Source of the DNA: SG8-41 sp036397875
GTDB taxonomy: Bacteria; Pseudomonadota; Gammaproteobacteria; Burkholderiales; SG8-41
NCBI GenBank assembly: GCA_036397875.1
Contig: DASWIC010000077.1
Location: 1 to 6,863, forward strand
Direction: 5' to 3'
Length of the DNA: 6,863 nucleotides
Shown here: positions 1 to 6,863 of the stretch, one piece after another
How positions within the stretch are numbered: the first letter of the stretch is position 1
How the letters are laid out: the number at the start of each line of letters is the position of its first letter
The notes under the pieces: generated by a model
The model's database searches: none
What the model was told of the DNA's origin: nothing
What the model saw: only the letters and a program-made list of their open reading frames with translations
Translations under genes and position numbers: made by a program

Positions 1-885
1 CCAAACCACCCGCGTCCAATCACGAACGGCATCACGGGCAAGCGACAACGGCAAGGAGATTGTCTTGCCAGTGGGAACACTGGACGCTCGATCGGCGGGC
101 CAGATGACGGCCATGCAATCAGGGTGCTCCCGTTCCGCCCCATCGAAATCCTCGGGTCGATCGATCCCCAACAGGGCAGCAACCGTGTCATCCGCCAGGC
201 CGTCCAACAGCAGCATGCGCCAGCCCAGGGTCTGGGCCGCGATGCGAGCGGCTCCGATCGCGTGCCCGACGTCATGCTGGCAGTAGCGAAAGGCCCGCTC
301 TCCGTACTTCCAGGTCTCCCGCCAGTTCACCGAGGCAAAGCCCGCAAAGAAGGCTCGGGGCGGAAATTCCCGTGCGAGCGAAATGAAGCTCGCTCCCGGC
401 AACTCCGCTCGCAGCTCCAGCGCATGCTCCCTGGCCGCATAGTGATAAAGACCCGGGAAGGGCGAAAGGCCCGGGACCGCGTCAATCAGCAAATAGCCTT
501 CGGTCGGATGCAGGTTGCCGCTCGAGGGGTTGGCTCGCAGCGCCCAGCGGACCTCGCCGGCCTGCTTCCATGCCGTAATGGCCAGCGCATATTCAAGAAA
601 GCGCGACAGGGTGCGAACGGTAACCGGAGCGCTCGCAATGGCTCCAGGGCGATACAAATCTTCATAGAGGGGCGAGCGCGGCGCGTCGTCAGGTTTCAGG
701 AGCGGCAAGGAAATGAGCGGAGCGCCCTCGAATCGTCGAAACGGATCCGGCTGATTCCCCCAGTCCATGTAGCCGAGCGAGCGCGCGGAGCGGAAGAAAT
801 GATGTTTCGTCTCCTGGTGGTACCGAATAACCACGTCCAGGGGACCGAGCGATTCCGCAGCGCGAGCAGGGTCCACCTGCCTCAT
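1..885 (-). CDS. SagB/ThcOx-type nitroreductase-family dehydrogenase, N-terminal 295 residues (runs off left edge)
   Basis: Reading the reverse complement from the ATG at 885-883 gives 295 codons with no stop, so the gene continues left of the window. The protein begins with a conserved-looking YHQETKHHFF / LGYMDWGNQPDPFRRFEGAP stretch (residues 22-56). It then has R117-A-N-P-S-S-G-N-L-H-P (117-127), the FMN-site motif of SagB-type dehydrogenases, and W192-K-Y-G-E-R-A-F-R-Y-C-Q-H-D-V-G-H (192-208), the second hallmark block. SagB/ThcOx proteins are FMN enzymes of the nitroreductase fold. Characterised members oxidise azolines to azoles in peptide natural products, but many proteobacterial members have no assigned substrate. 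As I recall, proteobacterial relatives often have two such domains and 500 or more residues, in which case only the first is seen here. The start overlaps the stop of the upstream oxygenase as ATGA, with GAGGA just before it, so translation is probably coupled. No YcaO protein or precursor peptide is visible. The family call is firm; the role is unknown. Confidence 0.85.
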   Translation of the reverse strand, partial: MRQVDPARAAESLGPLDVVIRYHQETKHHFFRSARSLGYMDWGNQPDPFRRFEGAPLISLPLLKPDDAPRSPLYEDLYRPGAIASAPVTVRTLSRFLEYALAITAWKQAGEVRWALRANPSSGNLHPTEGYLLIDAVPGLSPFPGLYHYAAREHALELRAELPGASFISLAREFPPRAFFAGFASVNWRETWKYGERAFRYCQHDVGHAIGAARIAAQTLGWRMLLLDGLADDTVAALLGIDRPEDFDGAEREHPDCMAVIWPADRASSVPTGKTISLPLSLARDAVRDWTRVVW

Positions 886-1538
886 TCCTCGCCCCACAAC
901 GGCTTACTCAACGCCGCTGTGAACGCGGAAAACATCAGGTTGAAGCTCACGCTGACGCGGGTCTCGCCGCTGGCGTTGGCAGCGACGGAGTGGTGCAGAT
1001 ACGAAGGGAAAACGAGCAGCGTGCCGTTTTTGACCCGCACCACGACTTGATCAGTGTTGGCGCCAGTCAGTTCCGTGACCGGTGGCCGGATGACGCCGGC
1101 CTGACTGCGCGGGTCGTGGAAGTTGATGGTGTCCGCGCCGGGCCAGGTGCGCACGTAGTACACGGCGCTCAGGTAATTGTTGGGGTGGCTGTGGGCGCGG
1201 TGCGCGGCGCCCGGCGCAGACACGTTCGCCCAGCAGCCGGTGATTTCAAGCGCTTCATCGCTGATTTTCAGGAACTGCAGCACGCTGGCCGCCGCGCGGC
1301 TGACGCAGTTGCAGAGTTCACGCAATTCCTCGCGCCCGTGCAGGGCATGGCCCGACTGCCAGGCTTCACCGGTCTTCAGCTCGGGCAGTCCCTGCCGCAG
1401 CGAGTGCAGCAGTCCGAGCGCGCTCGCGTCGATCGGTTCGTGCACATCGGCTCGAAGCTGGGTTTTCCATACCAAGGAGGGAAACAGCGAAAAGACATCC
1501 GAGTTTTCGATCCACGAGTGCTTGCCCGATATCGCCAT
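882..1538 (-). CDS. putative 2OG-Fe(II) oxygenase, TIGR02466-type
   Basis: This is a 218-residue cytoplasmic protein with no signal peptide or membrane segment. The C-terminal half matches the TIGR02466 / 2OG-FeII_Oxy_5 pattern. It has W103-A-N-V, then an H-rich metal site (H113, H116, H118) followed by PNNYLSAVYYV, then INFHDPR (138-144), a G172-T-L-L-V-F-P-S-Y-L-H-H block with the distal His (H182/H183), and R194 in ETRVSVSFN, the likely 2-oxoglutarate-binding Arg. Such enzymes couple decarboxylation of 2-oxoglutarate to hydroxylation or other oxidation of a substrate; the substrate of this family is unknown. Which His/Asp residues bind iron is inferred from position only. A strong Shine-Dalgarno (GGGGGAG, 1549-1543) sits 4 nt before the ATG and fixes the start. 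The gene follows ykgJ copy 1 after 63 bp and overlaps the downstream SagB-type gene by 4 bp, so the pair probably acts on the same substrate. Confidence 0.85.
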   Translation of the reverse strand: MAISGKHSWIENSDVFSLFPSLVWKTQLRADVHEPIDASALGLLHSLRQGLPELKTGEAWQSGHALHGREELRELCNCVSRAAASVLQFLKISDEALEITGCWANVSAPGAAHRAHSHPNNYLSAVYYVRTWPGADTINFHDPRSQAGVIRPPVTELTGANTDQVVVRVKNGTLLVFPSYLHHSVAANASGETRVSVSFNLMFSAFTAALSKPLWGEE

Positions 1539-1542
1539 GGAA

Positions 1543-1549
1543 CTCCCCC
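1543..1549 (-). promoter_or_regulatory. ribosome binding site of the 2OG oxygenase
   Basis: On the minus strand GGGGGAG lies 4 nt upstream of the ATG at 1538-1536. It supports this start over any start in the 63-bp gap after ykgJ copy 1. Confidence 0.6.
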
Positions 1550-1601
1550 GCGCGAGAGGATCGACCTGCGATAGGCATGATGCGCCTCCGCAGCGGTGCC
1601 G

Positions 1602-2225
1602 TCATTGCCGATTGTTCAATGCGGCCAACAACGACCCCGGCATCAAGGCACCGCCGAAAACTTCCAGCGCCGCCGACTCCAGGACCTCGGCGTCCCAACT
1701 GAACCAGTGGCCGACGCTGTCCGGCGGATGCTTCCCCGCATCGCATAGCTCAGGGTCAGTCACCACGAGCAGCTTGCGGCAGGCGTTAGGCCGGAACTCA
1801 TAGACCTTGCACGCACCATCGTCGCCGAGAAACACGCAGGCCGTGTCGGCCGCCGGCTGTTGCCGCCAGGTGTCCAGGGTGTACTGGCTCTGGCGTTCGA
1901 GGCGCGCCCGGTCCAGCTCCATTCCGGCCTCGCGCGCGATCCCGACCAGCAACGCAGCCTCCTGCGGCCAGATCTCGACCGGCCCATGGCAGCAATGGTG
2001 GCAGCCCTTGCGGCATTTGATGTCGCCGCTGGTTGCGCTCATCGTCCGGTCCCGTTCCAGCACATCGTTGATTCCGCTGTGCACTCCACGCGCAACCGAT
2101 GGCGCATTCTGGTTTCCGGCCGCGCGAAACTGTCCCGTGTAGCGGACAAAGATCGCGCGCTGGTGCGCCTCTTTCCTTTCGTCGCGCGCCTTCTTGTTCG
2201 CGGTGGCCTTGACGCTGTCAGTCAT
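1602..2225 (-). CDS. YkgJ-family Cys-cluster (CxxxCxxCC) protein, copy 1
   Basis: The protein has 207 residues from the ATG at 2225; an in-frame ATG at 2267 would make 221. Numbering from the longer form, the cluster is C85-x3-C89-x2-C92-C93 in KCRKGCHHCCHGPV. It is followed by C144 (ACVFL), C153 (GACKVYE), C163 in RPNACRK and C175. This is the zinc/iron-chelating YkgJ (CxxCxxCC) pattern, a cytoplasmic family of unknown function presumed to bind a metal. The N-terminal ~60 residues are charged and probably helical, and end in a DVLERDR segment also found in copy 2. I prefer the 2225 start because the upstream extension reads into AT-rich, promoter-like DNA and a GGGGTCAGAACC motif, and neither start has a good Shine-Dalgarno. 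The gene probably leads the operon with the oxygenase and SagB-type genes. It is about 94% identical in DNA to copy 2 over 451 bp, with different last four to five codons. Confidence 0.85.
   Translation of the reverse strand: MTDSVKATANKKARDERKEAHQRAIFVRYTGQFRAAGNQNAPSVARGVHSGINDVLERDRTMSATSGDIKCRKGCHHCCHGPVEIWPQEAALLVGIAREAGMELDRARLERQSQYTLDTWRQQPAADTACVFLGDDGACKVYEFRPNACRKLLVVTDPELCDAGKHPPDSVGHWFSWDAEVLESAALEVFGGALMPGSLLAALNNRQ
1616..2066. repeat. 451-bp direct repeat, copy A (within ykgJ copy 1)
   Basis: Aligns without gaps to 6408-6858 at a constant offset of 4792. I count about 27 mismatches by hand (about 94% identity). It covers most of the ykgJ coding region from DVLERDR to LLAAL. 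Homology stops just before the stop codon on one side and at the DVLERDR codons on the other. Confidence 0.9.
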
Positions 2226-2369
2226 GTCAGATCTCGAGTAAATGGGGTCAGAACCTAGTGAAAACATAATAATATCATTGCCTTAAGTCAGTAGCCTCCT
2301 AATTGGTCATTAAATACACGTAATCAGTGTAATATTATCCTCGTGTGAATACACGCAGGAAGCCGGCCG
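2226..2369. promoter_or_regulatory. AT-rich divergent promoter region between ykgJ copy 1 and the toxin-antitoxin pair
   Basis: This stretch is far more AT-rich than the surrounding coding DNA, especially 2255-2350, and separates two divergent gene sets. On the plus strand TATTAT (2333-2338) could be a -10 element for the antitoxin gene, but I see no good -35 at the right distance. On the minus strand TATTAT-like bases near 2269-2274 could serve ykgJ copy 1, which would put the transcript start downstream of the ATG at 2267 and favour the 2225 start. An AGGA (2357-2360) lies 9 nt before the antitoxin ATG. The assignment of promoter elements is inference. Confidence 0.5.
2315..2355. promoter_or_regulatory. 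candidate antitoxin operator with repeated TACAC/GTGTA half-sites
   Basis: TACAC (2315-2319) and GTGTA (2327-2331) form an inverted pair with a 7-nt spacer. CGTGT (2342-2346) and ACACG (2351-2355) form a second pair with a 4-nt spacer. AATACACG occurs twice in direct orientation (2313-2320 and 2348-2355). The cluster surrounds the candidate -10 and ends 14 nt before the antitoxin ATG. Ribbon-helix-helix antitoxins bind such short inverted repeats to repress their own operon, so autoregulation here is a reasonable inference, not shown. Confidence 0.45.
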
Positions 2370-2621
2370 ATGAAGAACGTCACCGTCACGCTTGATGATG
2401 AAGCCATGCGTTGGGCGCGGGTGCGCGCAGCAGAGAAGAGCATGAGCCTCTCGCGATTCCTCGGCGAGCTGGTGCACGAGCGCATGCGCCACTCGATCGA
2501 GTACGTTGAGGCCATGAACGGTTGGCGCAACGCGAAGGCCATCCGGTTGAAGAAAGACCCCACCGACCGCTACTTGACACGGGAGGAAGCCCATGACCGG
2601 GACGGTCTTCGTGGACGCTAA
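2370..2621 (+). CDS. vapB: ribbon-helix-helix antitoxin of a VapBC-like pair
   Basis: An 83-residue basic protein. Residues 1-10 (MKNVTVTLDD) form the expected DNA-contacting beta strand. Two helices follow: EAMRWARVRAAEKS (11-24), then, after MSLSRF, LGELVHERMRH (31-41). This is the CopG/Arc-type ribbon-helix-helix layout. The C-terminal half (residues 42-83), with DPTDRYLTREEAHDRD, would be the toxin-binding tail. Its reading frame overlaps the PIN toxin gene by 29 bp, a classical type II toxin-antitoxin arrangement that couples translation of the two. The start is supported by AGGA at 2357-2360. The expected role is to bind and neutralise the toxin and to repress the shared promoter, whose candidate operator is immediately upstream. 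The symbol is by analogy with VapB; the exact antitoxin subfamily is not certain. Confidence 0.8.
   Translation: MKNVTVTLDDEAMRWARVRAAEKSMSLSRFLGELVHERMRHSIEYVEAMNGWRNAKAIRLKKDPTDRYLTREEAHDRDGLRGR
2581..2586 (+). promoter_or_regulatory. ribosome binding site of the PIN toxin gene
   Basis: GGGAGG lies inside the antitoxin reading frame, 6 nt before the toxin ATG at 2593. It fixes the toxin start and implies independent initiation as well as coupling. Confidence 0.7.
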
Positions 2622-3132
2622 TGTCTTCCTCTACGCCCACGACGAAGGCGACCCCGTCAAGCAGCCCCGCGCATACGCCTGGGTAGATCACCTTTGGCAT
2701 GGCGGCCTGGGGCGCACGAGCATGCAGGTCCTTTCCGAGTATTACGTCAATCTCAAACATAAAGCAGGCGCCGGCCTGTCACCGGAGGACGCCTGGGAGC
2801 GCGTATCGAGATTTCTGCTGTGGAAACCACAACCCGTGGACGAGCCGGTGTTCCGGCGCGCGCGGGAAATCGAGCAGCGCTGGCGCCTGTCGTGGTGGGA
2901 CAGCATGGTCGTCGCCGCGGCGCAGGTGCAGGGCTGCGCGCTGCTCCTGACGGAGGACCTGCAGGACGGCGCGGCATACGGCGGCGTGACGGTGCGCAGC
3001 CCCTTCACGCTCGACGTCCGCGAGCCCGTTCCCGCCTACGCCGTCGCGCCGGCTGTCACGCTCCGCCACCGGGGGCGCGGCAGGCCCAGGAAGTCCCCTC
3101 CCGATCCGGGTCTGACGAAGCCAACGCGTTGA
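2593..3132 (+). CDS. vapC: PIN-domain VapC-like ribonuclease toxin with basic AT-hook-like tail
   Basis: A 179-residue protein. Residues 4-140 form a PIN domain. D8 is in VDANVFLYAHD, E49 in QVLSEYYVNL, D103 in SWWDSMVVAAA, and D122 (with D125) in LLLTEDLQDG. These are the acidic residues that hold Mg2+/Mn2+ in VapC RNases. VapC toxins cleave RNA, often tRNA or rRNA, and are held in check by the cognate antitoxin encoded just upstream. The PIN domain ends at about VRSPF (134-138), where most VapC proteins stop. Here some 40 further residues follow, including R160-G-R-G-R-P-R-K167, an AT-hook-like core, then a Pro/Lys-rich end. The tail is encoded next to a rearranged segment, so it could be a read-through addition and not a selected domain. 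The PIN toxin call is firm; the RNA target is unknown. Confidence 0.88.
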   Translation: MTGTVFVDANVFLYAHDEGDPVKQPRAYAWVDHLWHGGLGRTSMQVLSEYYVNLKHKAGAGLSPEDAWERVSRFLLWKPQPVDEPVFRRAREIEQRWRLSWWDSMVVAAAQVQGCALLLTEDLQDGAAYGGVTVRSPFTLDVREPVPAYAVAPAVTLRHRGRGRPRKSPPDPGLTKPTR

Positions 3133-3167
3133 GGCGGCGCCCTGTGCCGCGGTAATCTCGTTCAGCG

Positions 3168-3223
3168 CCGGGTCGGCGAGCTGCGCGTCGAGGCGCTTCA
3201 ACCGCGATTCGAGCGGCTTCCGT
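3168..3223 (-). pseudogene. 56-bp remnant of the 3' part of yheS with a 42-bp internal deletion
   Basis: On the minus strand this matches yheS DNA at 4667-4570 with one mismatch (A to C in the CTAGAA/CTCGAA position), except that 42 bp are missing. The deletion ends fall in two copies of CTCGACG that flank the missing segment in yheS. In the yheS frame the remnant reads PLESRLKRLD joined directly to AQLADP, in place of the intact LKRLDEQ...SALDAQLADP. It overlaps the last codons of cfa in another frame, and the cfa stop codon lies inside it. There is no start codon, so it cannot be expressed as yheS. Confidence 0.85.
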
Positions 3224-4435
3224 CGTAGAGATAGGCCCGCGTCCAGGGCACCTGGTTGGTGCGGTCGCGGGCGAACAGCACCTGGAACAGCTGCAGCTCG
3301 CCGGTCCTGAACGCCACGAGTGAGCCCGAGAGGTAGAGGCGCCAGGCGCGGACGAACCGCTCATCGAACATCCCGCGCACGCGCTCGGTGGCACCCTCGA
3401 AGCGCCGCAGCCAATGCTCGAGCGTCAATGCATAGTGCAGCCGCAGGTTCTCGACGTCGAGCACCGAGAATGCCCGCGGCTCGAGCAGCGCCACCATTTC
3501 GCTCAGCGTCGGCGGGTACGCGCCCGGAAAGATCCGCTTCTGGATCCAGGGATTCAACGGCTTGCCCAGGTTCTGGCCGATGCTGTGCAGCAGCCCGCGC
3601 CCGTCGCGATCGAGGCAGCGGTCGATGACGCGGCCCAGCTCATGGTGGTGGTCCCGCCCGACGTGCTCGAGCATGCCGACCGAGACGAGAGCATCGTAGC
3701 GCCCGCTGATATTGCGGTAGTCATCCTCGATGAACTCGACGCGGTCGGCGACGCCCAGCGCCCGCGCGCGGTCCCTGGCGTACGCGATCTGCTCGCGCGA
3801 GATGTTGAACGCCTTCACCCGCGCTCCATGATGGACGGCCATGTGCAGCGCAAGCGCGCCCCAGCCGCAGCCCGCTTCCACCACGGTTTCCTCCGGCTTC
3901 AGCCTCAGCTTGCGGCACACGTGATCCATCTTGGCAACCTGTGCGTCCTCGAGCGTCACCGCCGGATCCGGAAAATACGCGCAGGTGTAGACCATCTCCC
4001 GGTCGAGCCACAGCCGGTAGAAATCGTTGCCGAGATCGTAGTGCTGGTGGATGTTGCGCCGGGAGCTGGACTTCGTATTGCGGCGGGGGCGGTTCATCCA
4101 CCGGGCAAGGCGGCTGCGTCCCCCAAAGAAAGGCGTCCTCGCCTTGTAGCGGTTGAGGTAAACGGCCTCGATGAGCTTGACCAGGTCCCCTTCGACCTCG
4201 ATCGAGCCGTCGACATAGGCTTCGCCGAGATAGAAATCGGGATTGGTGAAAACCTTGAGTAACGCGGCACGGCTGGCAAATCGAATGCCGGCCACGCAAT
4301 CAGCGCCACCGGTGGATACCGATTCGCCGTTCCACAGCGTCATTCGCACGGGCGCATCACCCAGCGAGCTCAGCAGGCGCCGCAACAGGCGGCCTTCGAA
4401 ACTCAAACGCGTCTCCTGTGTTGTGATCGACTTGG

Positions 4436-4439
<4 letters not shown>
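3198..4439 (-). CDS. cfa: cyclopropane-fatty-acyl-phospholipid synthase (SAM-dependent)
   Basis: A 413-residue protein from the GTG at 4439-4437. Cfa transfers a methylene group from S-adenosylmethionine to the double bond of unsaturated acyl chains of membrane phospholipids, a stress and stationary-phase modification. Residues 1-125 are the N-terminal lipid-binding domain. HYDLGNDFYRLWLD (133-146) and MVYTCAYF (149-156) follow. The SAM-binding loop is VEAGCGWGALALHM (187-200), then VSVGMLEHVG (252-261), LLHSIG (283-288) and LRLHYALTLEHW (332-343). Residues C153, E258, H285, I287 and Y336 match the bicarbonate/active-site set known from E. coli Cfa. The start overlaps the yheS stop as GTGA, and no strong Shine-Dalgarno is visible (GGAG is 11 nt away). 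The family-like end PWTRAYLY is followed by DGSRSNRG, of which about the last seven residues come from the yheS remnant. The catalytic core is intact, so activity is likely. Confidence 0.93.
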
Positions 4440-6390
<1,951 letters not shown>

Positions 6391-6394
<4 letters not shown>

Positions 6395-6863
6395 CTGGAT
6401 GACAGGGTCAACGCGGCCAATAACGACCCCGGCATCAAGGCACGTCCGAAAACGTCCAGCGCGGCCGACTCCAGCACCTCGGCTTCCCAACTGAACCAGC
6501 GGCCGACACGGTCCGGCGGATGCTTCGCCGCATCGCAGAGCGCAGGGTCGGTCATCACGAGCAGCTTGCGGCAGGCGTTGGGCCGGGACTCATAGACCCT
6601 GCACGCACCATCCTCGCCGAGGAACACGCAGGCCGTGTCGGCCGCAGGCTGTTGCCGCCAGGTGTCCAGGGTGTACTGGCTCTGGCGTTCGAGGCGCGCC
6701 CGGTCCAGCTCCATTCCGGCCTCGCGCGCGATCTCGACCAGCAGCGCAGCCTCCTGCGGCCAGATCTCGACCGGCCCATGGCAGCAATGGTGGCAGCCCT
6801 TGCGGCATTTGATATCGCCGCTGGTTGCGCTCTTCTTCCGGTCCCGTTCCAGCACATCCTCAA
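6391..6863 (-). CDS. YkgJ-family Cys-cluster protein, copy 2 (5' end beyond the window)
   Basis: The frame is open to the right edge. The first in-window candidate start is GTG at 6855 (154 residues), but it aligns with the DVLERDR segment that is internal in copy 1, so the real start is probably outside the window. It carries the same KCRKGCHHCC cluster, ACVFL, GACRVYE and RPNACRK Cys motifs as copy 1, and the same ALMPGSLLAAL end, but finishes TLSSR in place of NNRQ. It differs from copy 1 at roughly 14 amino acids, including G to E, F to S and H to R changes, while all cluster cysteines are kept. Its stop overlaps the yheS start as ATGA. It therefore belongs to a ykgJ-yheS-cfa operon, whereas copy 1 leads a different gene set. 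Function of the family is unknown beyond presumed metal binding. Confidence 0.85.
6408..6858. repeat. 451-bp direct repeat, copy B (within ykgJ copy 2)
   Basis: Partner of 1616-2066, same orientation, no gaps. The right limit is set by divergence only five bases before the window ends, so homology could resume outside. Between the copies lie the antitoxin, the toxin, cfa and yheS. Confidence 0.88.

Noticed and set aside
124..1050. 308-residue plus-strand open frame opposite the SagB-type gene
   Set aside because: The minus strand here encodes a recognisable SagB/ThcOx domain in a fully open frame, while the plus-strand product has no family features.
1366..1605. Minus-strand frame starting ATGA at the ykgJ copy 1 stop
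   Set aside because: The start/stop overlap is suggestive, but the frame lies mostly inside the 2OG oxygenase gene and gives Arg/Ala-rich sequence without family features. The oxygenase has its own strong ribosome site.
3134..3150. Hairpin GCGGC / GCCGC between convergent vapC and cfa as a terminator
   Set aside because: The stem is only 5 bp with a 7-nt loop and no T-run on either strand; such pairings are common in GC-rich DNA.
3414..4262. 282-residue plus-strand open frame opposite cfa
   Set aside because: It is antisense to the clearly recognisable Cfa catalytic domain and shows no independent family motif.
6395..6490. 32-residue N-terminal extension of yheS
   Set aside because: It overlaps ykgJ copy 2 in another frame. 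YheS proteins begin at the MIRLSQ-like strand, and ATGA coupling supports 6394.

Overview
The window reads as GC-rich proteobacterial chromosome, most likely beta- or gammaproteobacterial. This is inferred from base composition, from a YheS-type ABC-F ATPase with strong Enterobacterial-type YheS motifs, from a Cfa-type cyclopropane synthase, and from proteobacterial YkgJ-type Cys-cluster proteins. I found no rRNA, tRNA, CRISPR array, integrase or transposase gene. Coding density is very high. The only non-coding stretch of note is an AT-rich promoter region of about 100-140 bp near 2226-2369.

Left block (1-2225, minus strand). Reading in transcription order there is a YkgJ-family Cys-cluster protein (copy 1), then after about 63 bp a TIGR02466-type 2-oxoglutarate/Fe(II) oxygenase. 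This overlaps by ATGA a SagB/ThcOx-type nitroreductase-fold dehydrogenase that runs off the left edge of the window. The last gene has no stop codon inside the window, so it is easily missed. I read it directly from the reverse complement. Together they look like a small redox/peptide- or metabolite-modification operon whose partners lie left of the window.

Centre (2226-3132). An AT-rich divergent intergenic region with clustered TACAC/GTGTA half-sites drives, on the plus strand, a type II toxin-antitoxin pair. It consists of a ribbon-helix-helix antitoxin and a PIN-domain VapC-like toxin whose reading frames overlap by 29 bp. The toxin carries an unusual basic C-terminal tail containing an AT-hook-like motif.

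Right block (3168-6863, minus strand). In transcription order there is a second YkgJ-family protein (copy 2, cut by the right edge), then yheS (ABC-F ATPase), then a cfa-type cyclopropane-fatty-acid synthase. Each gene pair overlaps by four bases (ATGA, then GTGA), so the three are almost certainly one translationally coupled operon.

Rearrangement signs. The two ykgJ copies form a gap-free 451-bp direct repeat (about 94% identical by hand alignment) that brackets the toxin-antitoxin/cfa/yheS block. A 56-bp remnant of the 3' end of yheS, carrying a 42-bp deletion between two 7-bp repeats, lies at the 3' end of cfa and supplies the last codons and the stop codon of cfa. The block has therefore been shaped by duplication and deletion, with the toxin-antitoxin pair sitting between the repeats.
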